From contig MNCI01033658.1 in the NCBI GenBank assembly GCA_015680685.1, positions 273,866 through 337,865 on the forward strand: a stretch of DNA of 64,000 nucleotides, in the 5' to 3' direction. Under the pieces are notes generated by a model. That model was not told the origin of the DNA. It did no database searches and saw only the letters and a program-made list of their open reading frames with translations. The stretch comes from Gnetum montanum. Its lineage: Eukaryota; Streptophyta; Gnetopsida; Gnetales; Gnetaceae. A program made the position numbers and the translations under genes. Shown one piece after another: positions 57,728 to 64,000 of this stretch (its first letter is position 1; each line of letters opens with the position of its first letter).

Positions 57728-60700
57728 CTAGATGAAGTACCGCTTTAGATACACATGATTCACAGGATTTGCGAACTCGTTGCCGTTGACGTCCTCCAAT
57801 TTGAACGCCCCGTTGCTGTATGCATCGGTTACCAAGAAAGGGCCTTCCCAGTTTGCAGAGAACTTGCCTACTGGTTCGCGCACAGCCTTGAGAACCAAGT
57901 CTCCTTTCTTGATCGGACGCTGCTGAAGGTTGTGATGGTGCCTTTGTCTCTGTTTATCCTGATATTTCTCAATTACCTCAAGAGCCTGTATCCGCTTCTC
58001 TTCCAATGACTCCAAGTCCATTATTCGAGCCTCGGTGTGTTGAGTCTCATTTATAATGGTGGAGAGGACCATTCTCAGAGAAGGAATTTGCAACTCCAGA
58101 GGTAGCACCACCTCAGATCCGTAAACTAGGCTATAGGGCGTGCTGCCTGTAGCTGTTCTACAGGTAGTACGATATGCCCATAGCACATAGAGGATCTGCT
58201 CATGCCACCGCCTTTTGTTGACGTCGAGCATTTTCTTGAGTAAATTGATTATTATCTTGTTTGATGCTTCAGCTTGACCATTTTCCTGCGGGTAATAAGG
58301 GGAGGAAAAGGACTGCCTGATGCCTAGGTTGTCGCAGAAGGATTTGGTATCCACGCTACTGAACTGTGGCCCATTGTCGGTCACAATAGTCATCAGGAGA
58401 CCAAATCGAGCTACAATGTTATCCAAGATGAAATGGCAAACCTGTTGGGATGTAATTTTCCGCAGGGGGATAGCTTCTACCCATTTTGTGAAGTACTCGG
58501 TGGCGGTAATGATGAAGCTATGTCCTGCGGAAGATTTTGGTGTGATGGGTCCTATAATGTCAAGTCCCCATCGTTGGTATGGCCATGTTATCTGTGTAGT
58601 GTGCAACTCTGTGGGTGACATGTGGATGAGGTTGGCGTGACGTTGACACTTGTCACAGGTCTTAACTTTTGTCAAACAATTCTTTTCCATGCGTGGCCAG
58701 TAGTACCCTAAGCGACGGATTTTCAAGGCCATAGCCTGTGGTGCTACGTGGCCACCGCACAGTCCCTCGTGAACCTCGCTAACGATGTGTTGTGCTTGGT
58801 CTGCGTTAACGCAGGTGAGCAATACACCATCAAAGGAGCGTCTGCAGAGAGTGCTATCCCCGATGATGACGTAGTGCCTGGCGCGTTTACGGGTTGCATC
58901 TTTTTGCGCGCGTGTTAAAGTAGCTGGTAACTCACCCTGTAAAAGATAAGATTTGATATGATCGTACCATTCAGGCGTGCTTTCCTCGGTAAGAAAGGAG
59001 ATTTGCGCCGTCTGAATGATAGGGTCTATGCAGTCTGTAATCAATGTGGGGCAGGTGTTAAGCAAGTGTGAAGGCACGTGTAAAGCCAGAGTGGCCAGTG
59101 CGTCGGCCAGCGTGTTGTCAGTCCGTGGGACGTGCTGGGCGTCGAAGGTCATAAATCGCCTCAGAAGATCTTTAGCCTGATTACAATAGGGCTGCAAGTG
59201 TACCGCTTTACAGGCGTAGACTCCAGTGATTTGATTTATGACAAGCATCGAGTCGCCCCTAATTGCCAGGTGTTGAACATCGAGTTTGCCTGCAATTAGT
59301 AATCCCCTGAGGAGCCCCTCGTCCTCTGCCACATTGTTCGGACACGGGAAGGTCAATCGATAAGCGTGTAGATGCACATCCTCAGGCGATATCGTAAGAA
59401 CAGTGGCCGCACTGCCACCTCTCGTGGTTGAAGCTCCATCGAAATACAATGTTGCTTCGAGGCCTGCCGAAACAGGGCTTAAACTATGTACATGCTCATC
59501 AAGAAATGCTGGCTCTATAGTTGCGTGGTTGTCAATTGGTGAACTTGTTAACTGGTTGGCTATTGCTTGGCCCTTCGTGGATGATTGGCCAATGTAGTGG
59601 AGATCGAACTTCGCGGTGATAGCCTTCCAGCGAGCGATTTTGCTACTTTCGTATAGACTATGCGTAATGGCCCTAAGGATGTTATTTTTACAAATGACGT
59701 TAACCTGACTGCGAAAAAGGTAATGCCTACATTTCTTGAGCGTAAAAACTAATGCTAAGCAATTACGCTCAACGTCGTTATATCTCGTCTCGTACGCACA
59801 TAGAGCGTGACTCAGGTAATAGATGGGCATTTCTGACCCATCCTCCCTTTTTTGACAAAGCAACGCTGCTATTGCTACGTCCGAAGTGGCGAGGTAAATG
59901 AAAAAGGGCAAATCCCTTTGTGGCGGGAAAACCGTTGGTAACTGTTGCAATTCCTGTTTTAGACTGTCAAACGCACGCTGGCAATCGTTGGTCCATTCAA
60001 AATTAACCCCCTTTTTCAGCAAGTGTTGCATGGGATGTAATTTGTCAGTTAACCTTGAAATGAACCTGCGTATGAACTGTAAGCGGCCCTGTAACCCGCG
60101 GAGTTGCTTGAGATCTGTGGGAGGTTGTAACGCGACAATGGCTTTGACCTTATCAGGGTCAACTCGTATGCCAGCTTCTGATACCACAAACCCTAGCATG
60201 CATCCGGTTTTGACTCCGAATACGCACTTCTTTGGGTTAAGCCGGAGCTCGTGTATGGAGCATCTTTTAAGGACTAACTCCAGGTCCTCTGAATGATCTT
60301 CCGACTTCAAAGACTTCACAGCTATGTCGTCTACATAATCATTCAGCCTTCCTAGGAGGTAATCGCTAAAGATGTATGTCATGGCTCGTTGATATGTCGC
60401 TCCGGCGTTCTTCAGTCCGAACGGCATCATGGTATAGCAAAATGTTCCCCAGGGTGTCATGAATGTTGTCGTCAACTGGTGTTCTGGGTTAATGCGAATA
60501 TGGTTATAGCCTGAAAAGCCATCCATGAAGGACAGAAGCGCATGCCCAGCTATTGTATCCACCAGCTGGTCGATACTCGGCAGTGCAAAATTATCCTTGA
60601 TTATGGCCTTGTTCAAATCCTGGAATTCTATGCATATGCGTATACCCCCGGTCTTCTTTGACACGACCACAATGTTAGATACCCAGTCCGAATAATCGAC

Positions 60701-61195
60701 CGTGCGGATGAAACCAGCCTGATATAGCTTAGTGATTTCATCACGCACTGCTAGCGCGATCTCTGGTTTGATCTTACATGCTTTTTGCCTAATTGGTTTG
60801 ATCTGCGGGTCGAGGATAATGTTATGCTGGATTAATCTAGGATCTAACCCAGGCATGTCCTCATATGACCATGCAAAGACAGTGATGTTGTCTTGCAGGA
60901 CTTGTTTTATTACATTGTGCGTTTTCTCGTCTAGCAAGGAACTGACCTTGAGCGTCCTGGTCTCACCCCTATGCGTAACGATAGGGACCTCACTAATGGG
61001 ATCCTCGGTTATGTCCCCAGCTTCCAGGTCTAGCGTTCGCGTAGACTGTTCTGGCCAGTCTGGGGATGTCTCCGATGTTGCTATGGTTACGCCTGCTAAA
61101 GGGGGGTTTGCGTCTACTAATGTAAAGTCAAAAGGTCTAGTTAACTGCCCGTATGGGCCTGTCAAAGTTAAAGGTGCTGAAACTGTGGCGTCCAT
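57728..61195 (-). CDS. pol: Pol polyprotein: RT, RNase H, archaeal-type RNase H, integrase
   Basis: This intact 1155-residue frame copies element RNA into DNA and integrates it. RT is at about 150-330, with FMDGFSGYN (Asp225) and YVDD (287-290). The first RNase H is at about 430-545 and reads YLATSDVAIAALL, with Ala where the first catalytic Asp is expected. The archaeal-type RNase H is at about 580-705, with Asp586, Glu624, Asp648 and Asp698. The integrase zinc finger is His809, His816, Cys847, Cys850. The integrase core has Asp879, Asp940 and Glu976 (35 residues between the last two). A GPF motif lies at about 1117-1119, and there is no chromodomain. The order RT-RH-aRH-INT defines the Tat lineage. 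No protease precedes it; gag-pro must be joined from upstream, probably by splicing at 61208. The ATG at 61195 may be internal to that joined frame. Confidence 0.95.
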   Translation of the reverse strand: MDATVSAPLTLTGPYGQLTRPFDFTLVDANPPLAGVTIATSETSPDWPEQSTRTLDLEAGDITEDPISEVPIVTHRGETRTLKVSSLLDEKTHNVIKQVLQDNITVFAWSYEDMPGLDPRLIQHNIILDPQIKPIRQKACKIKPEIALAVRDEITKLYQAGFIRTVDYSDWVSNIVVVSKKTGGIRICIEFQDLNKAIIKDNFALPSIDQLVDTIAGHALLSFMDGFSGYNHIRINPEHQLTTTFMTPWGTFCYTMMPFGLKNAGATYQRAMTYIFSDYLLGRLNDYVDDIAVKSLKSEDHSEDLELVLKRCSIHELRLNPKKCVFGVKTGCMLGFVVSEAGIRVDPDKVKAIVALQPPTDLKQLRGLQGRLQFIRRFISRLTDKLHPMQHLLKKGVNFEWTNDCQRAFDSLKQELQQLPTVFPPQRDLPFFIYLATSDVAIAALLCQKREDGSEMPIYYLSHALCAYETRYNDVERNCLALVFTLKKCRHYLFRSQVNVICKNNILRAITHSLYESSKIARWKAITAKFDLHYIGQSSTKGQAIANQLTSSPIDNHATIEPAFLDEHVHSLSPVSAGLEATLYFDGASTTRGGSAATVLTISPEDVHLHAYRLTFPCPNNVAEDEGLLRGLLIAGKLDVQHLAIRGDSMLVINQITGVYACKAVHLQPYCNQAKDLLRRFMTFDAQHVPRTDNTLADALATLALHVPSHLLNTCPTLITDCIDPIIQTAQISFLTEESTPEWYDHIKSYLLQGELPATLTRAQKDATRKRARHYVIIGDSTLCRRSFDGVLLTCVNADQAQHIVSEVHEGLCGGHVAPQAMALKIRRLGYYWPRMEKNCLTKVKTCDKCQRHANLIHMSPTELHTTQITWPYQRWGLDIIGPITPKSSAGHSFIITATEYFTKWVEAIPLRKITSQQVCHFILDNIVARFGLLMTIVTDNGPQFSSVDTKSFCDNLGIRQSFSSPYYPQENGQAEASNKIIINLLKKMLDVNKRRWHEQILYVLWAYRTTCRTATGSTPYSLVYGSEVVLPLELQIPSLRMVLSTIINETQHTEARIMDLESLEEKRIQALEVIEKYQDKQRQRHHHNLQQRPIKKGDLVLKAVREPVGKFSANWEGPFLVTDAYSNGAFKLEDVNGNEFANPVNHVYLKRYFI

Positions 61196-61207
61196 CCTCC
61201 GTCTGTC

Positions 61208-61209
61208 CT
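61208..61209 (-). other. Putative sense-strand splice acceptor before pol (F)
   Basis: The - strand reads GGTTTTGTAG, then GACAGACGGAGG, then ATG. D (TTGGCAG then GTCGAGCAAGAGATGG) and E (GATGGTAG then GTCAAGAAAGAGATGG) have AG at the same place, with open reading from AG to the ATG in the same phase. In known Ogre elements, also Tat-like, an intron separates PRO and RT, which supports this reading. Confidence 0.45.
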
Positions 61210-61465
61210 ACAAAACCGGCAAGTGCGTAAACGGTTAGGAGACAAATGACAAGATGTTGCCAAGCGTGGAATGCTAACTGGAATTTTGAATAATGTGGAC
61301 AAAGCTTGTAATCAATGCAACCCGATTACGAGGCGATAAGATGTGGTAGTTTAACGTCATTTCGGACAGCGGCGCGTGCGATATCGTCCCCATTAATACC
61401 GAATTTTCGGATTCCGTTTCAGGAAAGTTCCGCTTTAATCCGATGTCAAGTCGGCGATCCTCGTG
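61210..61465. other. Spacer between F pol and opposite-strand gene
   Basis: One dyad unit (GTAGTTTAACGTCATTTCGG, near 61342) and no coding frame are seen. This is the shared upstream space of two divergent units. Confidence 0.5.
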
Positions 61466-61476
61466 TATAAATAAAT
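61466..61476 (+). promoter_or_regulatory. TATA box of opposite-strand gene (F)
   Basis: TATAAATAAAT lies 180 bp before the ATG at 61646 and is positionally equivalent to the boxes in D and E. Confidence 0.65.
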
Positions 61477-61645
61477 GGTTCGTTGATGAAAACTGGTTGT
61501 TGGCTATCGCAATTTGAATTTACAAGAGCGGAGAGAAGGTGGAACAGAGAGAAGAAAGAGCAGGGAGAAGGAAAATAGGCGACGAGAGCGTGTAACCTGT
61601 CTAGTATCTATAAGAGAGCTGTAAAGAAACCTTGCGACTATCGTG

Positions 61646-64000
61646 ATGGCTCCAAAGACAAAGAAGCAGAATGCCAAATTGGTGAAAATCGACGAAGTGC
61701 AGGCAAGCCTGAACCGTGTTTCGCGGGCGTTGATCGATGTCTGCGACCCGACGCCTCTCAACCGGTAGGCCATTCTGTACGCTCGGTCTATATGGATTTT
61801 TTGTTTCGTTTGTTTAAATTTCTTTAGCGTGAATGCGTGCGTCAAATTATGGACCTCAGCTTAGTGCGAGGGTTTTGATGAGGTTGCGTTCATTGCCGTT
61901 GTCGGAGACAAACCTTGCGTTTCTTGCAAGGGTTTGGGCAATTTCGGCCTGGTTGCGTTTTATGATTTTTTTTTTTGTGTTACATGTGGATGTGTAGATG
62001 TAGATGTTTGAATGAGTCTTGGTGTTTTCTGCAGCATCGCGCTGAAGCCCATCCTGCTTGTGCTGGATATTGTTGGGGTTTTATGCTGGTTAAACCCTAT
62101 CGTCCCAAATGTCCCTCCTCCGCACACGAGAGTGCAGGGGAAGGCCATTTGGTACCGAAAGGGTGCGTTGGAATTTTTGCAGTTTTTACTGCGTAGGTTC
62201 AGCATCATCATTTGGTCGCATGTGACCGGAGATGTTGCCGGTGCCATTCTGGAGCACCTGTTGCCAGGGTCTTCGCAGGGGATTCTGGCCTACCTGACGG
62301 ACGGGGCGGTTGAAACGGGCAATCCCGAGGACCGAGCACTTAGCTCTCGGGGTCTGAGAAACTTGCAGTGGATCTGGGGTATGACCCGCTTCAACTGCTA
62401 CCACGCATATAATACGTTGTTCGTGGCACGTCATGTATCAACGTATTTCCAGAACCCTCCAGGCACGGTATACTACGCAGGCGGGTAAGCAGATCTAGAT
62501 GACTTTGTTTCATTTTTATATGTTACAATGTGTAAAAAGGATGTAAGAGGAAAAGTTTATGTAAGAAGAAAAGTTTAGTTGTAGAGTGTAAAGTGAAATT
62601 ACGCTGTATTGTACAGGTTTTTTATCCGTGACAACAAACTAATCGGTGACGGCGATGCGCTATCCTGTGCCGAAACAGCGATAACGCTGTTCACCGCGAC
62701 GAATAACGTTCGTGCCGGCCTTATCGGGCAAATTGGCCATGAGATGCATGTGTACCACTCACGCTACGAGGAGGCCTTCAAGAAGTGCCAGAGCCTCAGG
62801 TGGTTGCACGAGGATTGGACGCTGGATCCGCCCCTCAGCGTCGAGGACGTGGAGATAGAGCTCCCGCAATTCCCGCTGCCGTTTGGCCCCGGTAAGGTTG
62901 TTGCGTGTTTAGTGCTATTGACTAGTTATGATTATTGCAATAAGGTTTGTGTAATGTCTTACTTTTTGAGTTATAGTCCGGGAATCTCGGGAGATTACCC
63001 TAACAATTTCCGGCCGCGAGGCGAGAGATGTCCTCTTCCGTTATGGGGACATCAAAGAGGCACAGCGTTGGCTTGGCCACTCAGCGGCCCCAGCCGTGGT
63101 GGTGACTAACCTCCAGACTGCAGGACTGCTGCACCTGTTTTTAGCCGCCACTCCTGACGTTCCCGCCAGCGAGATGATCGGCTTGGTGGACTCCTTTAAT
63201 GCGAAGGCCGACCGTTTCAGCACGCGCGTGCACAACGTGCGTGTGAATTTTGACATTAACGCACAGGTCTTCTCAGACCTGTTTGGTGTTCCTTCCAGCG
63301 GCCTTCCTGTAAACGTGAAGGCCCAGAGGGGCGTCAAAGTGGAGGCGCTTCTGCAGGAGTGGGCCAAAGTCCCTAAGGATACTAAGGGATTCCCCTGTGA
63401 ACAGTTTGAGCTGCCGACTGCCAAAACGCTGTATCCCCTTTTTCGGGCCCGTACCTTCCCCAAAACTCTCTCGCAAGCGCGGAACTTTTCAGTGGAACAG
63501 ACGCGTATTATGCGAGAGGTGCTGGAGGAGGGGGCCCATTTCGACTGGGGCAGTCATCTCGCCAAGGGTTTGCGGAGCGAGATGGTCAAGCTTCGCGAGA
63601 AGCTTGAGTCTCGCTTCAACGTGCACCATGCCTTTTTTATAGCTGTCCTCCGGCGGTTCGCGGAGTATTTGGTCGTCCAAAAGAATGGGGTCTGGGTACA
63701 GCAGGACCGGGACCAGCTGTCCAAACCCTGGATCGCCCACATCCTCAACACTACCCGTGGGCAGGATCCGCCAAAAGGGATCGGAGAGTCAATGTCCGTG
63801 ACCACCAAAGGCATGACAGCACCCCGAGTGCGGGGTCTCGACAGTGTAGGCGGGATAATGCCTACCTACACTGGCAATGCCTCGCGGGGAAAATGCTTGG
63901 CCGAGAAAATCGTGGAGCCTGCAGCTAGACGGAAGAGGCTCTGTGTTGCTGAGGTCCCTGGAGGCGAAGCTGGCCATACCGTAGGGCTCACGGTGCAGCG
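61646..64000 (+). CDS. Spliced opposite-strand gene with FCP1/NIF-like pseudophosphatase domain
   Basis: The exons are 61646-61764, 62035-62484, 62617-62891 and 62977 to beyond 64000. Introns have GT...AG ends (GTAGGC/CTGCAG, GTAAGC/GTACAG, GTAAGG/TTATAG), and the exon phases (2, 2, 1) join into one open frame of at least 622 codons. Residues 1-39 are basic (MAPKTKKQNAK). Residues 44-190 resemble an FCP1/NIF HAD domain: LLVLDIVGVL (Asp51 kept, second Asp replaced by Val), a GALEFLQFLLRRF segment, IIIWSHV (98-103), and YNTLFVARHVSTYFQNP (165-181), where family members have two Asp after NTLL. So it is probably not catalytic. Residues 283-622 include VNFDINAQVFSDLFGVP (371-386), with no family I recognise. 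The homologous E copy adds acidic and coiled-coil-like C-terminal exons. It lies on the strand opposite pol, inside the element. A role in nucleus or transcription control is only a guess. Confidence 0.8.

Larger units (their letters stand above)
54730..64000 (-). mobile_element. Element F: young Tat element with intact pol and opposite-strand gene
   Basis: F is inserted in intron 1 of the D opposite-strand gene, with TTGTC at 54725-54729 as the possible target duplication. From its 3' end it shows LTR (from 54730), 3' UTR, dyad array, intact pol, spacer, and the opposite-strand gene, running off the right edge. Base composition is more GC-rich than in D and E and the frames are intact, so it is the most recent insertion here. 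Gag-pro and the 5' LTR must lie to the right. Confidence 0.8.

Noticed and set aside
61504-61845. 113-codon - strand ORF over exon 1 of the opposite-strand gene
   Set aside because: It is a shadow of the + strand exon and promoter, with no counterpart in D or E.
61646-64000. Opposite-strand gene as an env gene
   Set aside because: It runs against gag-pol, shows no signal peptide or membrane segment in the part seen, and has an FCP1/NIF-like N-terminus.
61646-64000. Opposite-strand gene as an ordinary host gene next to F
   Set aside because: Homologous copies occupy the same place in A, D and E, so it belongs to the element.

Overview
The window is nuclear DNA of a land plant (lineage not resolved) and consists almost entirely of nested Ty3/gypsy LTR retrotransposons. 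Evidence for a plant: Tat-lineage polyproteins (RT, RNase H, a second archaeal-type RNase H, integrase), primer-binding sites complementary to plant tRNA-Asn, very long LTRs, GT-AG introns, and decay dominated by C-to-T nonsense changes, as expected of methylated plant repeats. I see no clear single-copy host gene, rRNA, tRNA gene or CRISPR array.

Layout. Element A (+ strand, 1-4945) is a decayed gag-pro plus the 3' part of a gene on the opposite strand. It is cut at 4946 by two adjacent LTR copies (4946-6796 and 6801-8353). Element E (- strand, 6801-37347) is a full-length decayed element read right to left: LTR 37347-35626, tRNA-Asn PBS, 5' leader repeats, gag-pro, an opposite-strand gene, pol, 3' repeats, LTR 8353-6801. 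Its gag-pro is split by element B (+ strand, 18426-31102), an unrelated 12.7-kb Tat-like element with 3.2-kb LTRs. Element D (- strand) lies upstream of E and shares E's LTR at 35626-37347. Its pol (53337-53111 and 41416-38180) is split by element C (+ strand, 41417-53110; 5-bp target duplication GGCAT). D's opposite-strand gene is interrupted after exon 1 by element F (- strand, 54730 to beyond the right edge). F is the youngest and most intact: its pol is an unbroken 1155-codon frame.

How the genes fit together. In A, E, D and F the same unusual plan is seen: gag-pro, then a multi-exon gene on the opposite strand with its own TATA box, then pol in the gag direction. In E and D pol begins just after a possible 3' splice site, also present in F, so I infer that sense pro and pol are joined by splicing and that the opposite-strand gene sits inside that sense intron. 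The F copy of the opposite-strand gene reads through four exons (61646 to past 64000) with matching splice phases. Its first ~190 codons resemble an FCP1/NIF-type HAD phosphatase domain in which most catalytic acidic residues are missing; the rest has no family I recognise. This is the strongest candidate for a new system here: a retrotransposon-borne, antisense, intron-containing pseudophosphatase gene.

Non-coding structure. The 3' regions of C, D, E and F, and the spacer before pol, carry many copies of a short motif (AGTTTA followed by a GTC-N6-GAC dyad) whose flanking bases covary between copies. D and E also share a covarying 10-bp hairpin. The LTRs are rich in palindromes.
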